Positions 1 to 12,812 of a DNA stretch of 64,000 nucleotides are shown one piece after another. Every line of letters begins with the position of its first letter. Position 1 is the first letter of the stretch. Origin of the DNA: Turbatrix aceti (lineage: Eukaryota > Nematoda > Chromadorea > Rhabditida > Panagrolaimidae). The translations under genes were made by a program, and so were the position numbers. The notes under the pieces were generated by a model that made no database searches, was not told where the DNA came from, and saw only the letters and a list, made by a program, of their open reading frames with translations. The stretch lies in NCBI GenBank assembly GCA_963969345.1, contig OZ017768.1, positions 6,534,718 through 6,598,717 on the forward strand, in the 5' to 3' direction.

Positions 1-1941
1 CCTTTTTTTTCAGCAAAAAAATAATAAAAATAAAACTCCCGATTGAAAAGAAAAAAAAACGGGATGATGACGATTTTACGAGCTCTCCGGAGACCAACGG
101 CTCGTGCCTAAATTCAGGAAAATTACGGTAGCCTGCCTACTTGGGTTCTTGGCCAATTTTAAGGGCAGGGACCTGTTTGGGAATGGAAAAACGTGTTTTG
201 GCTGATTGCGAACGCTGCGACGCAGGCCACATCAAAGGGCGTCGTCGTCGTCGTGCCCAAATTGGGTTAGCAAAAAAAAGTGACTTGTAACCCGTGAGGA
301 GGATCATTATCTAGTATCTAACACGAACGAACTGGCTTTGCATCCTGACAGGTAGAAAAGGGTTCTCCCGGCTGATTTATGACCTGGTAAAATTGCAATG
401 ATGTGGTACAAAAAAATTGACACAGCGCAAAAAAAGGAAATCAATTTACTATGTTTTTTTTAAAAAAAGTAATTTTGGGTTCGTTGATTGCTCAAAAAAA
501 AATTACGGACAAAAAACAGTAAACAAAATGTATTACTATAATGCGCAACCCCATTTTCGGAAATTTTTATGACACATAAATTTTTTGCCCAATTTTGGAG
601 GATTTCAAAAGACAACGCGCCGAATGACCAAAAAAAGTGGGTAATCAAGGGCACCGGGAAGCGAAAATGATCTCTACGGGCAATTACGCCGTATAAGTCC
701 TCCTGTTCGCGCGACAAAGACTGCCTGCGCCTGCGGCGCCCCATTTTGACATCCGTGGTGATATGAGTCATGCTCAGAAAAAAAACTGAAAAGTACATCC
801 GCCGAGAAATCAAAAGTCAAAAAACGAAATATAATAAAAAAAATTGCCGTGGGGGTTTTTTCGAAGACTGGCAGTAAACTTTTGATGTCTTTATTGCTTG
901 TTACTTGATTCACCTCGCAGGCAATTTGGATTGCAAACAATGATGGCTGCTGATGGGAATCGGAGGGGGAACGAACGAACACAAAGCAAAATTATGTATA
1001 GAACAACACCAATTTGTATCGGCAGAATAAAGATTTTGCCGCGAAGGGACGACAGCCATCAGGCAGAGGCTGTGGTTGTGGCAGGTCGTAAAATAAGTCA
1101 ATCAACGCATCACATCGGCGCCCGGAGACTTTATCACCCATTGTTCTGGGGAAAGTGGTAAACAGGCGACTAATCCCGTGCCCCGTAGAATGCTCACGGA
1201 AGAATTGGATTGGATTAGTCAGTCGATTTTTGGGGGACGTGCCGCGGGAAAACAGAAAAAAAAAGCAGGGTCGATCGGATCTCGATCGTTTGTAGTACAC
1301 GATCGGGCACAGGCACAGGCGAACTGTCACCCCTCCTGGTATGATCCTTTGTGCTGGATGGATCCTGCAGGGAAAACAAATAGTACGCATTGTTTGCGTT
1401 GATTTATGGCTTGTTTTTTTCTCCCCCCCCCCCAGCAAAAACGCGGACAACGGACAAAATCGCAGAGTCGACAAACGGCACGCCGACGACATAATGAGGC
1501 ATTGTGAGCGCGCGTCCTGCCACCCACCCCTCCGGCGCATTCATTACCCCTGCCATCAGTAATCCGTTTCAAATGATTTGTTGCCTCCTCCAAAATATGG
1601 CACACATACAGGCATAAATACTGCGAGTGGGTCAATTTTGCACTTTTCGGTACTCGTGCAAAAATTTGACAAATCCATTTCGTTTTTGGTTTTTTGCACG
1701 TTTCTCAGCATTTTAATATTTGGAGAAATCATTGAGTTTATCTGCGGATACAATGAATCAAAAAAAAAAGATACCATACCAGAAAAAAATTTAAAAAAAG
1801 AGAGAATCTGTGAATTTGAGTATTATCCGTATGCGTTCACACAAAAAAAAGTGATACAGATATCCGTGGAAGGAAGAAAGAGAGCGATGATCGGACCGGC
1901 ACCACCAGAAAAGGCATGCATCGTCGTGCCGTTTTACGGGA
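1..1941. other. noncoding, probably partly 3' UTR of the next minus-strand gene
   Basis: No reading frame here looks like a conserved protein. The stretch is A/T-rich with short homopolymers and one C11 run (1423-1433). A minus-strand AATAAA (TTTATT on the plus strand near 890-895) could end the transcript whose stop codon is at 1942-1944. That would be an unusually long 3' UTR for this window, so the link is tentative. Confidence 0.4.
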
Positions 1942-2361
1942 TCAGACAAAGCGGTGGCGCTTGCGGCGCAGGCTGGAGCCGGGATCGAGGATCTCGAATT
2001 CCTCGTCCTCATCTTCGAAGGGGCCTGCCTTGTCGCTGCAGGACTGGATGGGGCTCTGAAGCAGGGGCAGAGGGTTGCGGTGCTTCTGGACGACGACGAG
2101 ATGGCTCTTGCGCCTGAGGAGAGGCAGGCACTCCGGGATGAAGCTGGAAAAAAAGACTTGTTATGCAACTCCCGAAACAAACGATCAATCAATGCAGAAA
2201 AAGAAAAAAACTCACTTAGCCTTGGGCTGGGCAGCGCGATTGACGACAGAAAGGATGCCGAGCGATTTGATAAGGTACAACCGGGAATTTTGGCGACGAT
2301 ACATGCCCTGAAGCTTGTTGATACTCGTCTCCAGGAGACGTTCTCGCAGATCGGCGTTCAT
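1942..2361 (-). CDS. small hypothetical protein, 115 aa, two exons
   Basis: Exons read 2361-2216 and 2143-1942, with a 72-bp intron bounded by GTGAGT and TTTTTTTCCAG. Phase is kept across the junction. The protein starts MNADLRERLLETSINKLQGM, is amphipathic and helical in its first half, has an acidic patch (FEDEDEEFEILD) and ends in a basic tail (LRRKRHRFV). There is no signal peptide or membrane segment. An acceptor-like TTTGCAG ends only 7 nt before the ATG, so the 5' leader is very short or trans-spliced. I do not recognise the family. It could instead be the 3' part of a longer gene if upstream exons exist beyond 2400, but no coding candidate was seen there. Confidence 0.55.
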
Positions 2362-3444
2362 GGCTGTCCTGCAAACAGCGCAACCGCCCGTTAGGCAGGT
2401 AAACAACCACGGAGAAGACAAAACGTTGTAGTGCAACAAACAGCTAGGCCCACGGGTCAGACAGAGCACGCAACACACACGGCAGAGCCCAGGGCCCATC
2501 AGAACAGATAACACGATAACGAGGCTTCGGAGAGACCTGGCCTACCCGAGGAACGGTAGAATGACGTTATCAGACAGCTTCGGTATGGCGTTAATCCGAA
2601 TAGGCGTGAAAAAACGATCTTTCACCGTCTCAGCAGCCGAACGCGCCGCAGGTGATAAGAAAACTGTTCAGCGCAAACCATTGTTCGGAAACGTGGCTTT
2701 GGGGGTTTTCACTCGGCGCAAAAGGGCAAACATGCAACCAACGCGGTGCCGTTTCGTCAAAAACAGGTGAAACAATTTATGTTCAAAAATAAACTGCAGA
2801 AAGAGTCACAGATTCTGTGGTCTGTGACTTCAGAGAGGGGAAAAAAGAAACCGAGGGGTAACGTGCTGACTTTCCTACTTTTTTTTTCTTAACAGATCGA
2901 TGGTCTTTTATTGCAAGCAAAAAAATAGCTAGTACCTGTCGGGACCCAACCAGAGGAAAAACCCGTACAGTACAGATTTGGAGGTGCCGAAAAAAGGAAA
3001 GAAGCCGATTTATCACAGAAAGTGTCCCCTAAAAGTCCGCCTCTTGGACTCCCGGCAACGCGCTCTAAAAAATGGAGACCGCTAAAATGAACAAGGAGGG
3101 TTGTCGATTATTCATGCTCATTACTGGTCGCCTTACAAAAGCCAAAAGAACAAGCAACCTGTCACCAGGGTGAAGGAATTTGGAATGAAGCATGCTATTA
3201 TACATATTTAGTCCCAGGTAGACCGGACAATCGCCGAGACTTTCGAAACACTCCATCGACGGCTCGGGCTCACAAAACTGGGACTATGACTGCCATTCAT
3301 TCTTCGGGTGAGCAAAAGATGCACCACCGGAGAGGGGGGAGGAGTCAACGGTCCGTAAATCGGTTTTTGTGCTTTTTCTGGTCTGCAGCGCATGATAAAG
3401 TGTGCCCGGATGACACAGCATGGCCGAGGTGGCAACAGATCGCA

Positions 3445-3445
3445 T

Positions 3446-3480
<35 letters not shown>
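3445..3480. repeat. (CA)n microsatellite
   Basis: An alternating CA run of about 15 perfect units preceded by slightly imperfect units. Seen directly. It creates spurious CVCVCV open frames on the opposite strand. Confidence 0.95.
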
Positions 3481-3484
<4 letters not shown>

Positions 3485-6400
3485 CTCTTAGCTTTTAAAC
3501 AGATTTCTCACGAATTCCAAGCAAAAACAATCCAGAAAGGACCGGAATGAATGTACATAGTATGTATTGCGTCATGCCACTTGCGAACACCGGCATTCCG
3601 GGCAGTAGCGCGCGCGCGAAGCAAAAATGAGACTGTTTGTTTGTTGCAACGCCGCCGAACTTTGCTCACGGATCGACAAAAATAAAATTCAAGTAGGGTT
3701 CAAAAGAGCCAAATAAAACCGTTCCTACAAGTGCAAAAAATGCTTTGCTCGGACGTTTGCTTGACCGATTCGATCCACGCAACTGTATAAGCATTGAAAA
3801 AAGTTTTTCAATGATCGCCGCCCCCAGTTTTCCCGACTTTGACAAAAAACATGCTATCACTCCTAAAATAGCTCAAACTCCCAGCTTTGCTTTTCACGGA
3901 TCTTCCGCCATCCCAGACCGCTACAAGAGCCCGCCTACATACATACATCCCCCAGAGACCACCACAAAGGTAGTATGATCACTCAAAAATCACGGATTTG
4001 TAAACAAACAAGTTCATACATTTTTCCTTTCTTGGTTGTTTGTTTGAACAACCAACGCCTGTCCATTTCCGACGATGAAAAGCCGTCTGCCGGGGGGGGG
4101 GGGTAAAGGTGGTAAAAAACAACAACGAGGCAGAAAAAACAAACAAAGGCCTTCCCGCCACTCATGCGCGTTGCGGGAGAGATGACGGTGATGCGCTTCC
4201 AAATTGCAACATCTGGGGAATGATCTTTGCTGGTCCTTTTGCAGACATCTGGGATGAAAGCGGATATATCTAAAAATGTACTCGTCGGCACTGTCGGGGA
4301 AGGAAAATTATCTGAAAATGAGGGAGAGTCCAAAAAAACTGTTTTGCGCAGATAGTTTTTAGCTGCTGATTTGGGAAATTCGAAGATCTAATAAAAATCC
4401 AAAACAAAGAATACAAAATTCATTTATCCATTCACTGATGCGAAATTGACATCGTCGCGTGCTCGCTGTGTACCTACAGATTGACTGAATGAGTGGGTAC
4501 GCGTACGTGAATCAGCCAAAAACACGTGTTCCGGGCACTCTCAGGTGAATGAAAAATAAGTGACCAGTTTCTTACGCTCAATGTTGTTTTCCTAATATTC
4601 TGTGAGAGACAGACCTGAGTTTTTTCGAACTCCACAAAACAAAAGTTCTCTAATCAGTCACTCAGCTGCTTCTGTACTGTCACTCAACCCATGTCAGCTC
4701 CCGTTTGTTTTGAACTTACTGAGCTCGTTCGGCGTTCAAAAGTCGGCTAGCGTCAAAGTTCACGTCTATCCATATCCGGTATCCATTTTCCCGCATTTTT
4801 TGCACGCAAGAATAGGAACAAAAAATTGTTTGATCAGGAGAAGGGCAAATGCGGATGCGTGCACCTGCTCCACCGAGGCCAGGCGACAGTGCCTGATCAG
4901 AAACACAACAGAAAACTGATGCTACTAAATACTTTAAAAATAGATATTTGCAAGGGACACGATATTTTTTTTGTAAAAAAATTTGCTTCTTTTAGAAATA
5001 TTTTTATTCGTGGAAAAAAACGGATTGCGGAGCGAACTCCGCTGCAAAGTGCAAAAAAAAGGGGAACCAAGCAGAGAAGTAACGTGAGATGACGGCGAAA
5101 AAAGCCAGGCCATCACTGCCTGATCCAAATCTCTGTTTTGATTTGTATTTTGGCTATCTGACGTAAAATCCCGAGCAGAGCTTTTGCGAGAAAAAAAATC
5201 AACAAGCACGCGCTGTCAAAAAATTCAGCGCGTGTGCTTGTGTTTTTTTATTTTTTATCTGATTTTTTTGCTGCCGAAGGAGATTGACCGCTCCTGGCCA
5301 TGAAAAAAAATTCGAATATGCGCTTCTCGAGCTCAAAAAATGTTGCGCGGTCGTCAGCAAAAACAGAACAGAGCAGAACATCAAGTGTGCCATGGAGAAT
5401 TCATACATGTACGTTGTTGTTGTTTTTTTTTTTTAAAGGCTCGCTCGCTCCATGAAAAGGACTCCAAAAGACGCGCGCCCCAGCGAAGCCACAACAAAGA
5501 CGCAAGGCCGACGATGGAGACTGACATTTGCCCGGAAAGATCGGTCGTCAACTGGAGCAAATAAACAAAATTTTCAAAAATGTGAAAAAAAAACTGCTGC
5601 GATGCTACAAACAGAAAAGAACAGGTGTTTGTAGCATTTCGTCATCTGAGCAATTTTCTGAGGGAAGACGGCCGAAAATAACGCGATCCTGCGACGCGGG
5701 ATACCAGAAATATGATTACTGTTGTCAAAATAACCGGAGCCGACAACGCCGATTTCCCACAGTCTGTCCCGTTGGAAAAATACTTGTTTGACAACAAAAA
5801 GTCTGAAAATAACAAAAAAATGATGACAGCTTCGAGTTTTGTGGCAGCCGCCATTTTTGAACGGCAATTTTCGATCCAAAATGCTGAATTTTGGAAAAAT
5901 CGAGTTTGAGAACAAAAAAAATGATTCAAAACTTCTTGCCGGCATTTTATGCCTGCCAGGCCGATGAGCACCTTGCTATTTACTTGAAACAACCAACGCA
6001 GGTTTACCTGCCTTACCGTTGACTGTGTATGTACTTGTTTTCGTCGCAGAGGGTGTAATTAACGTGTAATCTACCATTTTGAACGGGCAATTTGCCCAGG
6101 GGAGCGCTGAGAGTGCAAATGTCCACAAGATACTTACATAACTCGACGACAAATTATTTAATAAAAAAACCAATTTTGGCGACTCGAGACGCCGTCGACC
6201 GTCGACCGTCGTCAAATGACTGTCCATTACAGTGCAGCCGACATCGCTGGCAGCTCAGAGACCCTCGTTACAAAACTGGATTGATTCGGTGCGAACCGGT
6301 GGTGGTCGGTCTCTTAGGCCTCAATTAAGCGCCAAACAAAGGATCCTGGAGATTTCGACGTCCAAAGAACCAGGAAAATCAAAAAATCAAATTCAAAAAT

Positions 6401-6703
6401 TTGGCGACAAAGTTCCGTGATGCTCACCTGCCGGGCACCTGGCCTGGCCTGACCAGTAGACATCAAACACCGTCTGACACCGTGAGTGAACCAAAAACGC
6501 AATGCATGCTCAAATTTGTATTTAATCCGATGCTCGTAAAACCTGAAACGCGGTAATAATGGCGGCGATTTGCGTGGCGCTTGAATTTCTTTTTTGAGCG
6601 CCCGAGGCCATAAAACCTGAGTTTATAGCCGCGCTCAGACGATTCCGTGCCGTTGAGGTTCTATCTGCGGTCCCGCGACGCGAAGCAGGGCAGCACCTCC
6701 AAA

Positions 6704-7164
6704 GAGGCGAACGTTCGTGTTCGTTCGAGTTTGTTCGCGAACAAATTAAAATTTTTGTGTTCGTTTTCTCGAAAACAGATTTGCTTTGTTCGAGTTTGTT
6801 TGCGAACAAAGATAAATTTTCCGAACAGATAAAACGAACAAAAGTTTAGGTAAAATCAGTTTAATTGTGCCAAAATTGATGCTATTTTTCTAAAAATAGC
6901 AAATAGTGTCAATTGCCTTCGGCAATAAAAAGTGTAGGAAAACTGTCGCCAAAAACGTGAAAACGCATAGTACCGAAATTTACGTTTTTATGCCCAGTTT
7001 GGACAAAATTTTGTATAAAATATGCTAAAAAGCTGTTCGTTGTTCGTTCGTATTCGTTTGCGAACACTGACAAAAATGTTCGCGTTCGTTCGATTTCTCG
7101 AACAAAATTAACAAAACGTTCGTGTTCGTTTGAGAACAAAAAAACGGCTGTTCGCCCGTCCCTG
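6704..7164. mobile_element. TTCGTTCG-rich hAT-like MITE, copy A
   Basis: Begins near GGCGAACGTTCGTGTTCG and ends TGTTCGCCCGTCCCTG. The interior is almost base-for-base the same as copy B at 9904-10371, including a block with a short palindrome (TTGCCTTCGGCAA) and the segment around AAAACGTGAAAACGCATA. The left terminus is degraded compared with copy B. There is no internal coding capacity, so the element is nonautonomous. Confidence 0.85.
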
Positions 7165-7335
7165 CCGGCACCCCCCCCCCGGCTGGGAGAGACGATTAAA
7201 GTTTGCTCCCGTGATTCGTTTCTATGTATTTTGCGTGACCGCGGACCGTTCAAATGCCAGACAAATGCATAAATGCCCCTCCCAATACACAATACACAAT
7301 CCGAAAATCGAAGATCAAATACATGTCATATTTTT

Positions 7336-7341
7336 TTTATT
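7336..7341 (-). terminator. poly(A) signal of the 339-aa gene
   Basis: TTTATT on the plus strand reads AATAAA on the minus strand, about 190 nt past the stop codon at 7526. It is the nearest canonical hexamer. Confidence 0.5.
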
Positions 7342-7525
7342 TCTCATGAGGCAACAGAGATCACGAAAGTGACGACTGCAAAAAACATTTCTTGTTAGGA
7401 ATAACAATGGTTAGTTAGATATTTAGTGTGAAATCGTAAAAAAAAAATTCGTTGATGGCGACAAAGCCCGGCCGTACTGGCTGATTGGGGATCATGGGTA
7501 TGTACATACATCCCATGGGTCAATT

Positions 7526-9157
7526 TCACGAAGGAAGGATAACTTTTGTCCTGAACACGCCCTTGCTCAGCTCCAGCAGGTAGAGCGTCTGATTCGCCCG
7601 GTCAAAAGCGAGATGCGCATCTGCCATGTCCTCCGGGATTTCAAAATCCTCGACACGTTTCCATTGTGGTTCGTTGGAGAACGGAAAATCCAGAACCCAG
7701 GCATCTCCGACGAATTTTGCATTGTGCAAACCGTGAAGTCGGTTTCCAGCGATGTGTAACCAGGATCGGTTGTTTACGAGGCTCAGGAGCCGGCCTCCAC
7801 CGATTGCAAAGGCTGGCTCGCCGTCGGCGGATTTGATATCGACGCGATTGGTCGTCTCGGCAGCCTGCTCGATGAGCAATCGGTCTTGGTAGTGGCGTTC
7901 CCACATGACGGCACACATGTTGCGGTTGGAGTACTCGACGATGACGAAGGGGCCCTGGGTGGCCGCGTTGATGGGGAAGAGTCCGAAAGACACCGGATAC
8001 GAAGCTGTTTTCTCGATCGTCGCTTTCCGAAGTTCGAAATCAATGTTCAGCTTTAGGATGTTAATCTCGTCGTTGACAACTGTGATGAGCACTTTTTCGC
8101 CGGTCGGGAGCACGCCATCGGCCACAATGACTTCGTGGCGGGTGCCTTTTTCGGTCGCGTTCAGCGTCGTGTGCGCCTGAAAATGTCGAAATCAATGCTT
8201 CGAGGTTTAAAGAAAAAAACTGTGTTGTCAGGTTCGGAAATTTTTTTGGTAATCCGACCCGAACTCGAATCATAAATTTCGGGTTACCCAATCAGAGCCC
8301 AAAATTTTTTGTACCTAAAACCGCACTTATTTATGCATTGATGATACAAATAAACCAAATATTGCGTTTTTCGAAATAAAAATTTTGTATTTTTTGGTTT
8401 TGTTTGTTTTCATTTTTTTTCAAACTTTTTTTTATTTGTTTTACTATTTGAACTTGTTTTTCGGATTTTCGAACCCAAAAATTCAGAAAACCCGAACCCA
8501 AAAATTTTAATAAAAATTTTGTATTTTGAAGATTTTTTTTCATTTTTTTATCATTTGAACTTTTTTTTCGGGTTTATGAACCAAAAAAAATTTAGAAAAC
8601 CCCAACATAAAAATTTCAGGCAAAATTTTGTATTTTAACGGTTCTTTTTTTTCACATTTGAACTTTTTTTCGGATCCTCAAACCCGACCCGAACAAAAAA
8701 TCGAACTCAACTACACTGAAATAAAAACTCACCGGAAACTCGTCCCACATGGTAAACTGGCGCTCGTTAGTGTCAAAGACGGCAAGCTGCCTGAAGGCCA
8801 CCTGCCCGTAGTTGGAATAAAGGAGCAGCACGATCCGGCCCTGGTACTCGAATACGACCTCCTCCGTGTCCTCGGAGTCGTCGAGCGGAGAAAAGGGGGC
8901 CGAGTCGAGCCACGTGTTCTTGTCGAGGTCGAAGCCGACCGTGTAGCCTCCCTTGAAGGCCACCTTGTGGTACCAGCTGTGCGTAGGTTGTTCGAAGCCT
9001 GAAAGAAGAAGCCGTCTAAGATGGCATCCGTCGGTAAAATATGGGTGCACTCACCTGTCCTCGAGATGAGCCAGATGACATTGCACGCCAGCAGCGTGTA
9101 GTGGTCCCGGGCAGGTAGCACCTGCGGCACCTTGGAGATATTGATCAAGTTCGACAT
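7526..9157 (-). CDS. hypothetical protein, 339 aa, possible beta-propeller-like fold
   Basis: Three exons: 9157-9055, 8998-8733 and 8176-7526, all with GTGAG donors and TTTCAG-type acceptors and matching phases. The protein has no signal peptide and no clear membrane helix. It shows repeated strand-rich units ending in D/N plus an aromatic or hydrophobic run (for example GFDLDKNTWLDSAPF, LAVFDTNERQFTMW, HLAFDRANQTLYLLEL). Such units suggest kelch- or WD-like propeller blades, but no canonical motif is visible, so this is inference only. The second intron (556 bp) is full of CCCGAACCC/AAAATTTT repeat sequence. An AG lies 4 nt upstream of the start codon. Family not recognised. Confidence 0.75.
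8215..8700. repeat. dispersed CCCGAACCC/AAAATTTT repeat in intron 2
   Basis: An A/T-rich block punctuated by GACCCGAAC, TTTCGGGTT and AACCCGAACCC. A stretch around 8340-8370 (AAATATTGCGTTTTTCGAAA) matches, in inverse orientation, the CSB intron near 13315-13335 (GAAAACGCAATATTTG). This points to a second dispersed repeat family. Confidence 0.55.
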
Positions 9158-9903
9158 TCCGCTGAGCAGTCTAAATCGTCTGAGTGAGGTGGGATGCGTC
9201 CGCGGACACGTCCACGACAGGAGACCAACCCACAGGTGTGAACTCAAAGATACCGAGCAAACCGGCCGGAAACAAACAACTCGCCGCGCGCGCGTGGACA
9301 ATACCACCTTCGACGTCAAAAGACAAGGAACAAAAACCAATCCGTGACCAACCAACCAGCGTACAAACAAAACAATCGAGACACGAACCACAAAAATGAA
9401 ATAACCCGGAATTTTTCGACCTCTTTGAAAGTGCGTTCTACGTCACCGAAGAGCAGATAGACACCTGTATGAGACTACAAAGGTCGTAAATTGCCAGTAC
9501 ATGGTTTGATTGATTTCAAAATCAAAATCAAACCAAGTGCTCAACCGACTCGTCGGGAACCACCGATGCTGGGGTATGCGTCATCGCCAAAGCAAATAAA
9601 TATATATGCTTTTTCACGCCAAAAAAAAACCCAATACAAACACGATCGTTGGTTGGCCATGGCCAACAGCGATGTCCAAAGCGCGTACGAGTCGTGGACG
9701 AATGGATGGTCAACAATAGCTCGGTCAGATGTAAACAAACAAAAATCCTCCGCGCTGGCCATCCCTTCCTTTGTTTGTTGCGCGATGAACAAAAAATATT
9801 TCTAAAGCAATTTATATTCTGTCAAAATCGATTAACCATCTATAATAGCCGCGCGATCGAACGTCGATCACGATCAGGACGACAAATTCGAGAATATCAC
9901 GAC

Positions 9904-10371
9904 CAGAGATGGGCGAACGTTCGTGTTCGTTCGAGTTTGTTCGCGAACAAATTAAAATTTTTGTGTTCGTTCTTCTCGAAAACAGATTTGCTTTGTTCGA
10001 GTTCGTTCGCAAACAAAGATAAATTTTCCGAACAGATAAAACGAACAAAAATTTAGGTAAAATCAGTTTAATTGTGCCAAAATTGATGCTATTTTTCTAA
10101 AAATAGCAAATAGTGTCAATTGCCTTCGGCAATAAAAAGTGTAGGAAAACTGCCGCCAAAAACGTGAAAACGCATAATGCCGAAGTTTACGTTTTTATGC
10201 CTAGTTTAGACAAAATTTTGTATAAAATATGCTAAAAATCTGTTCGTTGTTCGTTCGTGTTCGTTTGCGAACACTGACAAAAATGATCGCGTTCGTTCGA
10301 TTTCTCGAACAAAATTAACAAAATGTTCGTGTTCGTTCGAGAACAAAAAAACGGTTGTTCGCCCATCCCTG
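9904..10371. mobile_element. TTCGTTCG-rich hAT-like MITE, copy B (best preserved)
   Basis: 468 bp. The left end CAGAGATGGGCGAAC and the right end GTTCGCCCATCCCTG are inverted repeats differing at one base. The flanks read ATCACGAC on the left and ATTCACGAC on the right, an 8-bp target duplication with one extra T. The CAGRG start and 8-bp duplication are what the hAT superfamily shows (established knowledge). There is no transposase, so a full-length relative must exist or have existed elsewhere. Confidence 0.9.
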
Positions 10372-10484
10372 ATTCACGACAACTTCCTCCCACCCGTGTT
10401 CGTACATACAGGTAACGATCGCGGGCGTCAGCAACCCTGTTCTCACGACATTTTCGTTTCAATGAGTTCAGTTTATTGACGGAT

Positions 10485-10490
10485 TTATTT
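10485..10490 (-). terminator. poly(A) signal of CSTF2
   Basis: TTTATT on plus, AATAAA on minus, 22 nt past the CSTF2 stop codon. A second hexamer lies at 10473-10478. Confidence 0.65.
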
Positions 10491-10512
10491 GTTCAACCCG
10501 GCCAGCAGTGAC

Positions 10513-12568
10513 TCAGATGCCCCGAAGCTGTTGCTGTAACTCGCGCACCTTGTTTCTGTCCTCTTCGCTGAGACACGCGATCTGGTTCTCGTCGAGCTGG
10601 AGCAGCTGAATGAGAAGCTGTGCGTTCTCGTTCACCTGACTTTCGTCGGGTTCGGGCGGGGGTCCTGAAGGCTTGGGCATCTGCTGCGAAATCGATGACG
10701 ACGGCATCGAGCTGCTCGGGTGCCCGACTGGGTGTGGCAAGTGTCCGGTGGCGGCGTAGGGGTTTGGCGGAATGCTCGGCCGTGGCAGAAGGGTGCGGTG
10801 GGGCAGGGGCTTCAGGTCCGCTGGCGGCAGGTGACTTGTTTTGGCTGAAATGAAAGATATAAGCATAAAAACCCTTTTTGAGCCGAAAAATAATGTGTCT
10901 GGAGACATTTTGGAGACTTTTCATAAAATTTTGTTCAAAAAAAAAAAAAAAACTAGCGATACGACATTTTTGCAAAGCGATATTTTCGCGAAAATTTAGT
11001 TTCGCTCAATTGATGTATCGCCAAAAAACTACGGCATTTCCAAATTTAGGAACAAACTATAAAAAAAAATTTTTGTTTATTTTAGGAACGAACTACAATT
11101 TTTTTGGATGGAAAATCCAAAAAATATTACAAATTTAAGGTTACCACTGTAAAAAATGCCGAAAAACGATTTAAAAAACTGACACAATATTTCGGCATTT
11201 TTCAAGGTGTACATTATATTTTTCTCGGATTTTTCATCATAAATTAGGTCGATCAATAAATATGTACCCCGATTTTGGAAATGCCAGTTTTTTGCTAAAA
11301 CGTGCCAAAAATCGTCAAAAATCGCAAAATCGGAATTTCCGATTACCAAAACTCTGCAAATACGGAAAAAAATTTTCATAGTAAAAACAACTTTTTTGAA
11401 AAATTTCATGAAATTCCAAAATGCCCCGGACTGATTTTTTTGTAAAAAAAGACTCACAGAAAGGATCCGAGTCATCGTCAGCCGAAGACTTGTAAAACGG
11501 GTAATCGAGGGTAGGAACTTCGGTATGGAGCATCGAAACTGCGTCCCTCGTGTCTATGGACCTCATAATGATGAGCAGCTGCAGCAGAGCGAATCCAAGC
11601 TGCGGGTTCGTGTCAAGGAGACTCTTGCACATGAGCGGATCCGTGCGTGCGAGCTCTTTCATCTCCTTCAGCACCTGGAACATCTTCTCCGCCGGAAAAT
11701 TGGCCACGGTATGCGTGATGGTTTCGAGTGCCTTCGCCGGCTCCACCGAGGGCCCAAAGGTGGGTTCTTCGTCTTCGAAGACCTCGGGGCCGCCCTCGAC
11801 CATGCACGTCTGGGTCAGGAAATCTTCCTGCGTGTGTTTGTCAGACGCGGAGTTGACCGACGAGTCAACTTTCAAACTGCGGCCGTGGAGCTCAAAGTTG
11901 TTCAGGTTCCTGATCGCCGCTTCGGCCGTTTGGATATCCGAATACTCGCAGAAGCCGAAGCCTTTTGGTTTGCCGGTGTCTCGGTCGCGGACGAGTCGGA
12001 ATTTGACGACGGGGCCGACTGTGGAGAAGACTTCAGTCAGTTGTTCTTCCGTGGAGGTGTAAGAGATGTTTCCGACTGAAAAAAATATAAAAATATAATA
12101 TCCGGCCGGAAAAACGCGTTATAAAAAAATGCGTTATTTTTAAAAATTCTTTGCGATCGAACTTATTTTTTCTCGCAAAGAATTGAATTCGAGTTTTTTA
12201 AAACCCGAAAAATAAATTCGAGTTTTTTTTACTTTTAATTTTTAATTTTTTGATATTAAAAATTTTTTTTCATAAAATTTGTTTACAAAAAAACTTGTTC
12301 AATTTTGTAAAATTATGCAAAAATGACCAGAAAATACCGTCTTACGTTTAAAAAAAATTAGAAAAAAAATTATAAAAATTAGGCAAAAATTACCCCAAAA
12401 CGAAACAAAACATTATTTTTCAAAAATATTGGCTTCGGCTAAAAAAAATTTGCGGCATGATTTTTAGGCCAATTTGATGCCTTGTCCAGCACAACTTTTT
12501 TAAAATCAAAACCTACCAAAGACGGAGCGCAGAGACTGCTCTGTGGAGTGGAAAGGAGGTCGCTGCAT
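10513..12568 (-). CDS. CSTF2: cleavage stimulation factor subunit 2 (CstF-64)
   Basis: Exons 12568-12517, 12075-11458 and 10844-10513 give 333 aa. CstF-64 binds the GU-rich element downstream of the poly(A) site in nuclear pre-mRNA and works in the CstF complex with CstF-77 and CstF-50. An RNA recognition motif occupies about residues 15-95, with RNP2 (VFVGNI) and RNP1 (KPKGFGFCEY) visible. A hinge domain (binding CstF-77 and symplekin) lies at about 125-200, and the C-terminal three-helix domain (QLLIQLLQLDENQIACL onward) ends the protein at LRGI. The Gly/Pro linker and MEARA repeats of vertebrate CstF-64 are absent, so it is much shorter than the human protein (about 577 aa). An ATTACAG acceptor-like site ends 5 nt before the ATG. 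CSB lies 244 bp upstream on the same strand. Confidence 0.95.
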
Positions 12569-12812
12569 GATTTCTGTAATTTTCGTTAAACACCTGCAAA
12601 ATCCTCAAAATCGTTCTCCAGATACAAAACCGCTCGAATCAACGAGTTTTACACATTTTCCAGCTCAATTTCACAAAACCAAATTTTAACCATCACCACT
12701 TATCACCAATGTACACAAACAGAAGGCATACCTCGTCGAAAATCAGAATTTTGCAAGTCAAAAAACACTTTCAAAGGATAAAGTACCGTAAAACGGTGAT
12801 TGCGACACGTTT
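12569..12812 (-). other. 244-bp intercistronic gap between CSB and CSTF2
   Basis: No AATAAA is seen on the minus strand in this gap. It contains pyrimidine-rich tracts and ends with AAAATTACAG just before the CSTF2 start codon. This is compatible with a polycistronic pre-mRNA resolved by trans-splicing, or simply with a short promoter. Confidence 0.4.

Larger units (their letters stand above)
2362..7525. other. long noncoding interval
   Basis: About 5 kb without a convincing exon. It holds a CA microsatellite, a G12 run (4092-4103), a C10 run (7171-7180), GTATGTACATAC-type palindromic motifs and one MITE copy near its right end. Open frames in it are low-complexity or composed of repeat sequence. 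Confidence 0.5.
9158..10512. other. intergenic spacer holding MITE copy B
   Basis: Upstream flank of the 339-aa gene and downstream flank of CSTF2. Apart from the MITE at 9904-10371 no exon-like sequence was seen. A palindromic TTGATTTCAAAATCAAAATCAA lies near 9509-9530. Confidence 0.5.

Noticed and set aside
3208..3498. CVCVCV/HTHTHT open frames
   Set aside because: They are translations of the CA microsatellite, not genes.
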